Source: Lateolabrax maculatus
Lineage: Eukaryota > Chordata > Actinopteri > Acropomatiformes > Lateolabracidae
Length of the DNA stretch: 64,000 bases
Direction of reading: 5' to 3'
Assembly (NCBI GenBank): GCA_031216445.1
Contig: CM062219.1
Location: 17,955,001-18,019,000 of the forward strand
The notes under the pieces were generated by a model, which made no database searches, had not been told where the DNA came from, and saw only the letters and a program-made list of their open reading frames with translations. The position numbers and the translations under genes were made by a program. Below, piece by piece: positions 34,490 to 47,200 of the stretch (positions within the stretch are counted from its first letter, which is position 1; each line of letters begins with the position of its first letter).

Positions 34490-35801
34490 CTGCAAGACAA
34501 AGACGGCAGTAGAAAAATGTTCAGCTTCTTCGGTACAATTCTGGGTATTGTGATTATTTTTGGGCCTTTCATACTCTTTACAAAACGGAATAACTGTTCA
34601 AACTATGGCTGCAACTATTTTCTGTGACTATTTTTTAAATCTGTTTGTTATTATTTTAGATTATTTTCTCAATTCATTAATTAAATGTTAGGTCTATATA
34701 ATGTCAGAAAATAGTGAAACAGCCCATCAAAATGTCCATGTTCAATGTGAACAAGAGTTCAAAATCCAAAGATATTCAGTTTACAGGGATATAAAACATT
34801 TTAATCTAAAAATAACCCTTCCTACCCTTTTATATGCAAATATAAGCATAACCTTTTTAATAAGCTTTTTTATACATCTTATGTAGATTTAGAGCCAATT
34901 AGAGAGTCAATAAAATGCATATTCAATTTCAAGTTAACAACCTGTGCAGGAACATATTTCCACAAATTCTAATGCACAGTTATGATCTATGTTAAATTTA
35001 GACAGATATGTGGATGCATATATACAACTTCTATGGATTTAAGTTGCAGGGGCTACACTCCCCTGCATAAACTAACTGCTGAGCTGCTGCCTGCAGCCTG
35101 GATCCCCTCAGACTGGTCAATCATCCATTCCCTGAGGGCAGAGGATGATGCCAGGCCCTGCAGCTGTAGTCTGAAGAGATGCAGCAGCCGAGTGTTTATA
35201 CCAGCAGATGCGAGCCCATCCATCTGGGGTTAACAGCTAAACAGGTGGAAGCAAGTGGTGTGTGAGAAAAGCTATTTAATAAATGGGCTTCGTAAATGGA
35301 ACGGAGCCAGAGATGAAATGCCTCGCTGCAGGCCAGACGGCCCCATGTTGGGGGAGATTTATTCTTTTTGATCACTCTTCCATTCACCCCTACTTTTTGT
35401 TACCAGTTCACGCTCCTCGCTCGTGAAGTTGAGACTCCTTTTACTTTTACTGCTTTGTGACATGTCGTACATCCTCTGCTATGTACAATCCTTCAAACAT
35501 CCTTCCATGTTTCTATAAGTGTGACTATGTTTCTTCATTAAAAATACCCCATTAGTCTCTAAATACTAACAACCACGGATCCAAAAATCACATTCACAAG
35601 GACAACATTTAATTAACTATGAGCAAAGTGAGAGCAGCTCGGTGCAGAATTCCCCCATCAGTCTGATTTTTTTTTTTCTGGCTGATTTGCATTTCCAAAG
35701 AGAGAGTTTCCCTCATGTGTGTAAACAGAAACACAATACAACAGTGAATAATTGTCTAGTATTTGCAAAGTACAGCTCAGCATATGGTCTTCACAGCTCA
35801 C
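34490..35801 (-). other. cacna1b: intron 30
   Basis: 1.3 kb with a repeat copy at 34600-34800; nothing else recognised. Confidence 0.7.
34600..34800 (+). repeat. ATTAAT-type interspersed repeat copy
   Basis: 'atggctgcaactattt', 'ataatgtcagaaaatagtga' and 'aaagatattcagtttacagg' are the recurring phrases of this fish repeat family. Confidence 0.65.
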
Positions 35802-35912
35802 CAATGGACCGAAGGCAATAATCTTGAGGATGCACTCCAGTGTGAAGAGGGCTGTGAAGACGATGTTTAAGTATTTCAGCATGGACTCGTACAGGTCTGG
35901 GGCTCCGTAGAA
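35802..35912 (-). CDS. cacna1b: cacna1b exon 30: IVS1-S2
   Basis: 37 codons, phase 0 on both sides, acceptor CTTCTGTCCTCAG, donor GTGAGC. Encodes FYGAPDLYESMLKYLNIVFT and ALFTLECILKIIAFGPL: the IVS1-S2 loop and IVS2. Confidence 0.95.
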
Positions 35913-37271
35913 CTGAGGACAGAAGGAGGAACATACACTGAATATATCTGCTGTGTACGTGTGTAAAAGCTGATTAGGTAGCTTTATGATACTGAAAACT
36001 AGAAGTCTAAATGCAGCCAAGAAGCACTGTAATTATATTTGATTGCTCAGACGTACTGTACCAAGATGTTTTAAAGGTGTAAATGCACTTGTCAATCCCA
36101 GCTGCATACATACATTTTAATCCCCTAAAGTACGAGTGGGCGCTGTGTCTTGCCATGGTGATAAAGGCAGGTCACTGTGAAAATTGTCTGAAATTATCTG
36201 CCTGCATGTGATCGTGTTAGTGGCCGGTCATGGTTAGCCCTGCATCCAGGACCACCATACTCAGTTCACACTCCTGGAGACCTGTCAGAGGGAGTTCCAA
36301 CATTTAAGTCACTTCTGAAATTCCAGTGGGCGAGCAAGTAAGAAACTTGTGCAATCATTGCTTTTACATAGTTTCTCTTGTCTTGAATGGAAGCCAACTC
36401 CTTTCCTTCAGAGTAAATAATGTTTCTTTCTGTAGAGGACTGCTTTCCCTTGAGGGAATTTATATGTTCATTATTCTTCCTACTACAAAATGTATGATTG
36501 CCTGAGTGACTTAAAATACCTGGGTTTTCTTCTGACAGCCACCCATCACAGGCCTGGATAAAAGCTACCCAGCTAAACTTTTTGGGATTGAATTAGGTTT
36601 CTCTTCTGGCTATGGTGCTAAAGTGTATGCATGTTAAAATGTACGAATTGTATCTAGATTATAACCCGATATGATTCACGAAAGCCACCCCACACACATC
36701 TAGAAAAAACACATGAGCAGTATATCTGAATCGCCTTTCAAACTGTTTCTTCAAATAGTTTTTTTCAGATTATGGTCAGAGTCAGAGTTACATCAGAAAT
36801 ATTGTTAGATTATGTAAATGAACCCACAACCAGCAGGCGAAAAGAGCCCCTCTCTGGCACCAGCATGCATTACCCAAACTGGCTGTTTCAGTCCCTCGGA
36901 AATGTTCTCTTCTGAGTAAATGATTAAAGGAACTGCCAAGACACGAGCACTTCTCTCTGATAGCAGCGAGCACTGTTGGGCAGAAGTGTCACAGGGATGT
37001 GCTGGTGGTGGTGTTTGATTTTTAATTGTTGACCATGTCTCAAGGCCAGACCAGTGTTGTCATTATAATTGCATCTCTGTCTTAAGAACTAAATTATTTA
37101 ATGGAGCAGATTTATGGACTCCTGCAATCCTTTTTAATATTTCAACACTGCGCTGTCTCATGTTGGGAACTGAATATAAGTATCACTCAGCCAATGCACT
37201 ACTTTTTTTCTGGCTGAGCCATATTTTAGAGGGATTGGCGCTTCGCCTCGTTAGCAGGAGAAATCACTGAC
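35913..37271 (-). other. cacna1b: intron 29
   Basis: 1.36 kb. A short piece at about 36270-36320 ('gttccaacatttaagtcact') could be the last trace of a LINE ORF2 end (VPTFKSLL). Nothing else recognised. Confidence 0.6.
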
Positions 37272-37436
37272 CTTCATCATCAGCACGACTGTGTTGAGGG
37301 CAATTAAAGTCATGATGGCGTACTCGAATGGAGGCGACACCACAAATTTCCACATCTTGTACTGGAAGGATTGCTTGTCCTCTGGCATGTATCTTGTCAG
37401 CGGCTTGGCGTTGATGGCAAAGTCAATACAAGCCCT
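37272..37436 (-). CDS. cacna1b: cacna1b exon 29: III-IV linker and IVS1
   Basis: 55 codons, phase 0 on both sides, acceptor TTTTCATCAAACAG, donor GTCAGT. Encodes RACIDFAINAKPLTRYMPED, KQSFQYKMWKFVVSPPFEYA and IMTLIALNTVVLMMK. This is the conserved III-IV linker followed by IVS1. Confidence 0.97.
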
Positions 37437-37990
37437 CTGTTTGATGAAAAGACAAAACAAAAACAGATAGTGCATGAATCCTCTCTCTGATACAGGAACT
37501 TCACCTCTTTCATAACAGATGAGAAAAGGGCTGGAAGACCAAATTTAAAAACATGAAAGACAGCTGGCACGCCACAAGAGGATTTCCTTAGCTCTTCCTA
37601 ATATTAAAAGATGAGACTACAAATTGGAGCTCTCTGATCACTAGCCGATACTTTACAGAGAAAAAACGGCATGATTTTAACAAAGTCCCTGTGAAGTGAA
37701 GATGAAGAGAGCGGAGAAGTAAACCCCACTGCTTTCTTTTATAGAACTTTGCTCTGTTTGAGAGAATCATAACTCCTGTTAGATCTAATTTGCCTGGAAG
37801 TAATGCTCAGAAGTGGATCAGCTTGTGCTCTGATTTCTAATGAAGAAAACACTTGTGATGCACAATACAAACATTTTCAGAAACTAGAGCTTCTGCAGCA
37901 ATAATCAGTGTGTGTTCTTGTTGTGTGAGGGGGAGGAGGGTCATTGTTTTCCAGGAGAAAAACCAAGAAAGTGCATCACTAGTCTCACAC
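37437..37990 (-). other. cacna1b: intron 28
   Basis: 554 bp, no recognisable features. Confidence 0.75.
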
Positions 37991-38192
37991 CTCATTCTTC
38001 TCCAGGCTGCACTCCGACATGGCCTTGTCTCCCTGCTCCTGGAAGGTGATGATGATCAAAGCCACAAATATGTTGACAAAGAAGAAGGGGAACACCACGA
38101 AGTACACCACATAAAAGATGGATGTCTCCATGCGGAAGCCTGGGCTTGGGCCTTGGTCCTCATAAGTGGCATCCACAGAGTGCTTCAGGACC
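37991..38192 (-). CDS. cacna1b: cacna1b exon 28: IIIS6
   Basis: Phase 2 in, phase 0 out, acceptor TCCTTCTTTTCAG, donor GTGTGA. Encodes VLKHSVDATYEDQGPSPGFR, METSIFYVVYFVVFPFFFVN, IFVALIIITFQEQGDKAMSE and CSLEKNE. MSECSLEKNE is the CaV2.2 form (MEEYSLEKNE in CaV2.1, MEECSLEKNE in CaV2.3), good evidence for the subtype. Confidence 0.97.
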
Positions 38193-38394
38193 CTGAAAAG
38201 AAGGATGCAATTTACTGACAATGTATTCAAACAACCATGTAGAAATCCAAGAAGTAAAGCACTAATGCTTTGTAGAAAATATCTGTAGCAAAATAAGGAA
38301 TTCAGGCTGTCAATTTCTGTCCGGTTGTTCCAGACTTGTCAGGTCCTTCTTCCACAAACTGAGTTTCTATGTTCCTTCCCCCTAACTTCCCGAG

Positions 38395-38735
38395 TAGCAC
38401 TGCAACTAACTAACTAACTTATTTTTATTATCAATTAATCTGTTGATTATTTTCCTGATTAGTCAAATAATTGTTTGGCACATAAACCATCAGACTACAA
38501 GGAAACATGCCGACCACAATATCCTACACCACATGGTTATGTTCAAATAGCTTGTTTTGTCCACAGTCCAAAAAAGATTCATTTGATCAGAATGAAAGAA
38601 AAGCAGAAAACTTTCACATTCAAGAACTCGTCATCAAATGTTAAAAATGTGGGAAAATAACTAAAACAATTAATTGATTATTAATATATAAATTTTCTTT
38701 TGATTGACTAAGGGATTAATTGTTGCAGATTTATT
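38395..38735 (+). repeat. ATTAAT-type interspersed repeat, nearly complete copy
   Basis: Left end 'gcactgcaactaactaacta' and right end 'ttaattgttgcagattt' are inverted relative to each other around TGCAAC/GTTGCA. Internal 'cttgttttgtccacagtcca' and 'ttcacattcaagaactcg' match the family. Confidence 0.7.
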
Positions 38736-40242
38736 TCAGAGTGATTCAAGCTCTCATCCCTAATCTTCCTATTAGAAAAAGATGCCACATCCCTGACATG
38801 ACTTCTATCTGAAGGGAACTAGCAAATCAGTCTTTACCCCACTTTACCCTGTAACGCGCTAAAATAAATAACATTTCAAACAATCCATACAGAAGATATG
38901 TCTAAATGAATCAATGAACTGAGGCACAGTCAGGAGCCCTGAACAGAGGATATGGTGGTGTACTTGTGCATCCAGCTGCAGTCTGTCCTTACAGACTCAC
39001 AGATTATTACAGGTGTCTCCAGGAAGTTAATGAGGGCTCACAACTCTCCTGCTGTGAAATCAGCAAGTGCTTGACGGCTCTCTGACAGACTTGTTGAGTT
39101 CTGTCTGCACACTTTCCATAAATTGGTTTATAATGTGTTGCTGTGTGCGGAGCACTTTGTAACTTTTTAAAAGTGCTCTACAAATCAATATGATGATGGT
39201 GAGAAATTGTCCTGTCCAGAAGAACTACAGCACCAGAAATTACCCGGAAACAACATATGTTTTTAAAGTTATAATCTTGATCTTCACTTAAATAAATGTG
39301 TGTTAAGTCACTGTCCTTTGAGGTAACACAATCGTAATAGAGCCTATGGCCCACTGACGTACTCCTATAACAATGTCAGACTCATGATGGATAGTTTAAG
39401 AAGGATCTGCATCGATACAGCAGAAGATATCACCTTTTTTTTCGACACTTTCTTCTTCTCTGTCAAAACCTGGTGCTTACGTTACCCACAATTACAACAC
39501 CCAAGACATGGTGCTATATTATCAATTAACTCTATTTTTTAACCCTCACACAACCAACTCTGAATCACATAAGTGTCCTGAGCTGACTGATGATGTAAAC
39601 GCTGACGTAAAGTCATAAACATTGGAATATTTTCCATCTCTACCACCCATCCCACATGACGAGGATGCAGCATTTAGGTGGACATTGGACCTAGGGCTTA
39701 GTATGTTCATTGCAAGACACGGCCTTAAAAACAGAGTGAGATTAGGAGGAATCTATAATCATAAATTCTCAGTGGGTGAGGAGCTGGTATCAATCATGTC
39801 CAGTCACATCAGCTTCACTCAACCCCACAAACGGCGCACTACACACTTCATTTTGTTCTCGTTTCTTTTAGTTGAGTATTTTAAGTATTTGTAAAATTTT
39901 AGGTTTAGGCTTTTGTTAGTTGACTAATTAACATGTTATCGTTTATCAGAATACTCCACTCTAATTAAAGGAAACTAGGGTTATGCAGAGTTTCATCAGT
40001 ACAATTTCTTACTGGTATCTTATATAGGTATTCCATACCATAAAAATTTATAAATACTGTCTATTTATATGTACAATTTATTTGCGAGTCCTCTCTTGTG
40101 TTAGTGTGCTGTCACTATTTGTTTAGGGGTGAGTGATCTTAGATGATCATGACAAGCTCAGTCAGTTTAACAATTTACTTTTCATCTTCGGGTAAGTACG
40201 ATGAATGAAATAAGCAAATAGACATCAACAGTCCTTGACAGA

Positions 40243-40273
40243 GACGACGATGATGATGATGATGATGATGATA
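40243..40273. repeat. (GAT)n trinucleotide repeat
   Basis: About ten GAC/GAT units in intron 27. Confidence 0.9.
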
Positions 40274-40631
40274 CATCTGCCCATGCCACTTTAACTCACA
40301 CAGAATGGCAGACTGCAGGCATCTATGCAATGAGCCCTGATTGCATCTATAGAGATGGCTAAGTAATTAAGCCTGGGAGAAATCAGTTGGGTTTAATTTG
40401 CTGCACTATCGGCCTCCAGGTGTGCCGAGTGCGTTTCAGGACAAGTCACTGCAGGGAATTCTAACATGAAAAAGAGTAAATAATTCAACAATACTTCAAC
40501 TACTTAAGCACTGATATTGAACAGAATTTAGGCTTTACATATTTAGCTTTTAAATCACTGTGTATATACAGCTGAGTTAAAGTGGCATTTTATGTATGGT
40601 AAGTTGCTATGTGGATGTTTATCTGACTTAC

Positions 40632-40769
40632 ACTGGCCAGCCCTCTCCGGTGGAGACAGTGAAGAGCGTTAGGAAGGCCCAGAGAACGTTATCGTAGTGG
40701 AACTGGTACTTTTTCCACTCTCTGGGCTGAGCTGTCACGTCATCCCTGTCGTAGTCCAGAAAGTGACCC
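40632..40769 (-). CDS. cacna1b: cacna1b exon 27: domain III pore loop
   Basis: Acceptor CTGTCTCTCAG, donor GTAAGT, phase 2 on both sides. Encodes GHFLDYDRDDVTAQPREWKK, YQFHYDNVLWAFLTLFTVST and GEGWP. TGEGW carries the domain III selectivity-filter glutamate. Confidence 0.96.
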
Positions 40770-41551
40770 CTGAGAGACAGACAGATGGAGATACCATCAG
40801 GTGAAAGGAGATGTAATCACAAGAGGAGAAAGAGACAAAAATAGATGGTCGGGATAGAAGACTTTCAGATTTTCAGTATAAAATACCAAATGGGAATCAT
40901 ACAAAGGCATATTAGGGAAAAAAGTCGGTGTAGGGGGGTAATATTCAAAGAAAAAACTTGGAATTAAAGTCGTAAAATCCTTTTATTTATATTTTTTGTT
41001 GATATTCTCTGAGATTATTAAATCAGAAATTTACAACACGTAGGACCCTGAGCACATCTGATACCTACACCTGCAGTGGACGACCTAATCAAATTATAAT
41101 TTGCAATCAGACTTAGCAATAAGGAAATACTCCTTAATACTGCAAAGTAGGCTATGATTTTATTAGGTCATCCACTACAGGGACAATACACGGCAAACAG
41201 TGGCGTATGTGGTGTCATGAAGTTGATCCAACCTTGCAAACTGAAGAGATGTGGTTCCATGACAAAAAGAGTTTTTTTCTCATAAATTTGTGACTTCACG
41301 CTCAGAGAATTTCAGATTTTTTTTCTTGCAAACGTTTGACTTTACACGCAGAGTTTTTTCTCAGAATATCACCCCCCTCCCCCGGCTCCGTATTATTATT
41401 ATTTTATTTACAATGGCCCTAATATGCCGTCGTAGAACCACCATAGTTGAATGTAGAGTCGCAATAAAAAGTCAGATACGTAATTTAAGACATTGTGAAT
41501 TTCATTAAGAAGACATTCAGACATGAAGAAGGATATGTTTGGATGATGTAC
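40770..41551 (-). other. cacna1b: intron 26
   Basis: 782 bp, no recognisable features. Confidence 0.75.
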
Positions 41552-41712
41552 CTGCAGTCTTTCTCCAGACCCTTGGACTCGTCGGTGCAGTAGAAGAATT
41601 TGCCCTTAAAGAGCTGCACAGCGATAACAGCGAAGATGAACATGAAGAGGATGTAGACGATGAGGATGTTAAGAACGTTCTTCAGAGAGTTTACAACACA
41701 GTCGAACACCGC
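41552..41712 (-). CDS. cacna1b: cacna1b exon 26: IIIS5
   Basis: Acceptor ATATTTTCCAG, donor GTACAT, phase 0 in, phase 2 out. Encodes AVFDCVVNSLKNVLNILIVY, ILFMFIFAVIAVQLFKGKFF and YCTDESKGLEKDC. This is IIIS5 and the start of the turret; VLNILIVY is the CaV2.2 form (VFNILIVY in CaV2.1 and 2.3). Confidence 0.97.
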
Positions 41713-44108
41713 CTGGAAAATATTAACACACACATACACACACACAGGTCAATAAATGTCAGGTATATATACACATAGTTTTTAGGAGACTGCATTGAAG
41801 CACATTCACTCCATTCCCAGGAAGCTTAACCATAACTGGTTAATTATTTTCTGTTCTATTATTCAAAGACAAATTAATTTGGGCTGTCACTTTTTATTCA
41901 AATTTCAAACTTTTGTTTCAAATTCTTTCTCCATTCTAACCAAACTACTACCCTAAGTGCAGCATGCTTAGGATAAATCTCATTATTTGATTAAAAGGCT
42001 TTGCCTGATTGAAAAAGCTGTATCAGTCAACTGTAGGGTCATTTGAACATTTTCCAAATGCACACTTTGCAACTACACAGTAAAAATGGTTTTGGTGAAA
42101 TGCAAAATGAGACTGCTCTCACCAGACAAAAAAACAGCATCAGTCGTTTGTTCAAACACTTAAAGCAAGCTGTGTTTACTTTTACCTGACAGGTGATCCC
42201 TTGTGGTGCTAATACAATGGGATTGATGATTGAATGAACAAAGTGTGCGACACCAGGGAAGACTTTTCATCACCTACCAACAGTCAATGTTGTAGTTTCT
42301 TGTAACTATAATCAGGAATTTTCCCTAATGTTACCAAGTAGTTGTAGTTGCATAAACTTCACCAAACCTTTAACTATTGGAGGAATCAGAAAATGCATGT
42401 GCTTTTCTGACAAATAACATATTTTTGTGATTGGGTTGAAGGACTTTTTGGCAAAAATATGTCTACAGGTGTTGGTTAAAACTGAGTTGTTGATGTCTGA
42501 AGACCTGCAAATTACTAAATCAATGCCTATAGATTGTTCGGTAACACACCTTCATGAACTCGGCCTTTGTGTCTCCCTGCCTGTCACTCTCTCTTTCCAG
42601 CTATTTCCTTTTGCCAGCTTGTGCTCGGATCTCTCTGCGAGACAGAGTGTTTTGTCCATCTATCCTGACATGTGTGCAATCTAACCAATGAATATGCTGC
42701 TGCATGAATGATCGCCATCAAAGCTTTCGTCTCCAGATCGAGGACAGAGCATATTTCTCCCCTCCGCTACCAGCCTGTCCATCAAACCGATCTGTCCAAG
42801 TATCCGAGAAGAGTTGTGGGTGAGCGTCTGTCTGCCAGCTCTGATGTGTCTCAATCATCTCACTTCTATTACTCCAATCACGTCTATCCTTTTTTGTCAG
42901 AACCATTACTTTTGGATGATCAGCCGCCTTCACGCACCAGAGGGAAGCCGTCATTTCTACGTCCGGGGAAACAGTTGAGGGTCTTGCTTTGATGAGTGTC
43001 ACACTCCATTAATACAGATTCTTCACTGTACACACTTTACACAATGCTTGAGATTCTTAATCGTAAAGCCACTACGTAGAATTTCAAATTGTCCAACTCT
43101 GGCACCCCCCAGTGGTTGTATTAAAAAGGGCTTTTCACTTTGATTCACTTCGTCTGTTTTTTCTATGAAGCAAACATTATGCCACCAAAATGATTTGAAA
43201 CATAAATATTACATACATAGAGTAGCAGTAGTTTTCACCATTCAGATATTGAAGATTTATAATAAATTTGAGTTCTGTACATCCACTGAATGGGAACAAG
43301 TAGACCATCCATGGTGGTTTCTTTGCATTTTCACATTATCTCATCTGATGAGATTTCCTCGTCTTTAATGTTTCTCTTTTGAGCGCAGTTCAACTAGACA
43401 ACTGTTCTTTTCTTTACATTTCTTTCTTCAAAATTACTTAATATATCAAAAACAAACACTTGCCAAACAAAGATAAACTGCACTGACAAAGAGGGACAGT
43501 GGTCACTGTTATTTAGTATGAATGGGGTGCACTGCTAAACTTAAAGTTTGTTTATTAGCACGGCTTTCTGTTAGATTAGATAAACTCTATTTAGCTGTTT
43601 CTGGGGTATTTTAGCACATGCTGAACACACAGGTGGATTGAGAAGTTTCTACGGATAATTTGATACTGTTTATCATTGTGATTCATTGTAACCTTTATTA
43701 TTACCTTTATTCAACCCCTGTATCTGTGTCCATGTCCTTTGAGGAGTGTATGTTCTGGGAAATACAGGCTATCAATAAGCCCCCTTGTGCAGAACTACTT
43801 CAGTAAAGGAAGCAATCTTCAGTCACTTGCTACCAATTTGTGTGATTTTAACTTCCTCTGTCACTGCACAAGCCAGAATGCCCCAAAGGTCAAATACAAA
43901 TGTACCATCTACAGCTAGATATAAAAGATTTATATCTGATTTAAAACACCACTGCTTTAAATCGGAAACATCCACTCCTGCTTGATATACTGTAAATTCC
44001 TGTGACTCATGATCGGGTGTGTGACTGACAGCGTCTGAGGCCCCAGCTGCTCTGCGTTAGTGTTTTTCTCAGAATGGACTGGGTGGGTGACAGATTGGAT
44101 TACTGTAC
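41713..44108 (-). other. cacna1b: intron 25
   Basis: 2.4 kb. TG-rich (on the transcript) immediately upstream of the exon 26 acceptor; no other recognisable feature. Confidence 0.7.
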
Positions 44109-44205
44109 CTTCAGCTTGGGCAGCCGCTTAATGGTCTTGAGTGGCCGCAGGACTCGGAGGACCCTCAGGGACTTGATGGTGTTGATGTCCTTGCCTTTCG
44201 TCCCT
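44109..44205 (-). CDS. cacna1b: cacna1b exon 25: IIIS4 voltage sensor
   Basis: Acceptor CAATCTGCACAG, donor GTACAG, phase 2 in, phase 0 out. Encodes GTKGKDINTIKSLRVLRVLR and PLKTIKRLPKLK. Positive charges at every third residue form the domain III voltage sensor. Confidence 0.96.
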
Positions 44206-47200
44206 CTGTGCAGATTGAGAGTACAGTTAGTCTGGGTGATGTAGGGTAACCGATAATCAAGATCAACCCTTTCATCCCATCCTCCAGTAACAAGAGCTGG
44301 TTGCAGTACATCAGGTATACTGCGTACACAGAGAGATACCTGTTTGTATTCTGTTAGTAGAGTACATGCATGTGGTAATGTTATTTTACAGAAACATGCA
44401 ACAATAGAGGATGGTTAATTTGTTCAGAGTAACCTCCCTCCCTTCCTTTACTGTCTTTCGTTCGGTCATTCTTTTTAACTTATATCAAAATCAACATTAA
44501 TTAAGATACAAGGTTTTCACACTATTGGGAAACAAAACGCTTCTCTTCAACGAGTACATTTTACTGCAAATGCTTGTTTTTTAAGCAATTTTTCTTCCAG
44601 TGTATTTTTTTCATGTGGTATTGCTTCTTTAACTTAATTTTGAGCAGTTATTCCACCACTGCCCTTGTTATTGTGTTACTTCAACACGTAAAGGCTCTAA
44701 ATATGCAGTCAGACAAAGCTAACATGCTGTTTTTACAAAATAACATACAAACATTAGATACTTTTTAGAGTAAATGCACAGAGAATCAGCCCCTGGTTAA
44801 GGAAGCCGCTTCTTTGCATGAAGCAGTGCTGTCACTCAATGCAGGCGCTGCAGGTTTTGTTAACTGGCCACAAAGTGGGAGGTGGGTGGGGGTTTAAAAT
44901 CTAGCTGTTATGCTAATAACATACAGCTGAGCCATCATTCACTCAGAGACTGACATTGGCCAAGGGCAGTGGGAGTGGGATTTTCAATTAATCAGTCACT
45001 TGTACACACAATGTGGCTGTCACTCATGTGTTTCTTGTTTGTGTCTTCTTGACTTCAAAAAAGAGAGGGAGAAGTAGGATGCGAGAGTGTATATATATCT
45101 GTGTGTTTGCAAAGCAATAATTTCACGTGTGAAGGATGTTGAGAAGGACACGGTGGCCCCTAGAGGCCCCGCAGCTTCTTACACCAGCATGAGGTAGAGT
45201 TACAGACCAACCACTGTTTTCATCCCCTGGGGACAAGAACAAATACTAACAATTGTAAAAGATCAAAATGCCCCCACGGGCTGTTAAACAGGGATTATAA
45301 GAACACATGCAGCCTTTATCCAACGTGTTTGAGTGCACTCGTCGCAGCACTTTCAGTAACATTTTGTTTTACTGGTCCATGGAGGGTCGTGTCTGTTTTT
45401 TACCACCTTTCCAAAACCAAAAACACAAGAGCAAAAGTGTAAGGATGGATGAAACTGTGTGTTTATCTGTTCTAATGTCAACTGTAAAAGTAAGCATGCT
45501 TATGACCTACAGTAGTAACCTCGAGTTATTTCCAAAGACAAGGAGCATGTCATTACCTAATTATATGACTGTATCATGTGGGGTTAATGGTTACGTTTGT
45601 TTGGCAAGCAATGCTGCGCCTTTGTGTTCCTGTCCTCTAAATGGATCATCAGCTGGAGAGGACGCTAGCATTAGTATTATATCATGTATGTGGCCATCGT
45701 GCATATTCAAGACCCTTCACATGAAAAGTCCTGTGTTGACAGAGTTTCCAACCAACAGGGTAACTGCTCATACTAGCTGGCCACAGCTGACAAAACCCAC
45801 AGTCGACAGTCCATAGTTAGTGAATAGTACGTTTGGAATGTAATGTCCATACAATTCAGCAAATACAGAGAATAAAGTTTTCAGTGAAAATTAGGTTACC
45901 AAATTGATTGTTCATGTAAAACTTTTGTAGTTTGTAGGGTTAAGGTAGGGTTTGTAGTTTGTTCGAGAAAATACCCTGGAAATATAAACTCCACCCAGCT
46001 GTGCTGTTCTATTTTCCATTTAACTGCTTCTAGTTCATTTCCTGGTTCTTTCCTGAACATTCAAAAACAAATCAGAGTAACTGAAGACGTAGTCTTTTTC
46101 CCTCTAATTGGCACCAAATTACAAAGTCCTTTCCTGGGAAGGGAGGTACATACCAGACCCTGTCTAGGAAATAATTTCGAAACAGAGGGACCTGTAAAAT
46201 AATTCACTGTGATACTATCAGGTGCCTATTAACACTTTCTCCAAGCTCTTCCTCCCTAAGCCTCATTTGCTTTAAATTAGGCCATACACACAGAGACACA
46301 CACTCACACAGGCCCAAATCAGTCTGTCAGTGCTGCAGAGACTCTAATTAAGGGGCCAAGGGCCCCATGAAAACCTACTGTTCCAATTGTTTTTTCCCAT
46401 TACTGTGTGAAAACTATTATAATAATGAAACATATCGATTTTTATGTGATGTAAAAGTCTATAACGTGTGGTGAGGACAGAGCTTAAACAGGAGAGAAGC
46501 ATAGTTCCATACATTTTAGGTACAGAGACCTTTTCCCTCCTCAATGGAAAACTCTAAGTCTACCAAAATGGCATGCAGCTCTCATGCTCGGATGACTTGG
46601 TTACCTTGGCATGCGATCTGCAAAGTCAATGCCAGCCCTCGCTATTCAAGGACCTCAACACATTGAGACGGCAAGAACAGTCTCCCAATAGCTTTCAGAA
46701 GCGCCGTGGGCAAGGAAGATGTAACGTGTGTGTGTGTGTGTGTGTGTGTGCGTGTGTGTGTTTGTGTGCGTGGGTACATGGTTGTGTGTTCACATCAACG
46801 CAGCGCCGATCAGCACTGATTGCTTAACGTGCTCAGCAGCCAGGCATGTGAGGTCACCCTCAGTCATCATGACTCTGGTCCTCCCAGCTGCTCCCTCCTG
46901 AGAGCGAGGAGCATTTCCTGTTTCGGGACACAAGATCTGACGTCCAATGTGAGGCGCTTTACGGCCTCAGCAAAGCAAGATGCAACAGGCTCCTTCTATC
47001 TAGTAGTTTAACATTTTACAGAGGATTCAATTACATGGGGAATTTTGAACACTGTATATGCAAATAGTTTCAACTTCAAATGGTAACAAACTGTTATTTT
47101 CATTTTTATGGTACTTTTAATTATTAAAACAGGATACAAATCTGGGTCAAAATAAGACTTTAAATATATTATTTGCAGCACAAACACTATGTAGTTCAAC

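Larger units (their letters stand above)
38193..40631 (-). other. cacna1b: intron 27
   Basis: 2.44 kb with a repeat copy at 38395-38735 and a (GAT)n tract at 40243-40273; otherwise plain. Confidence 0.7.
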
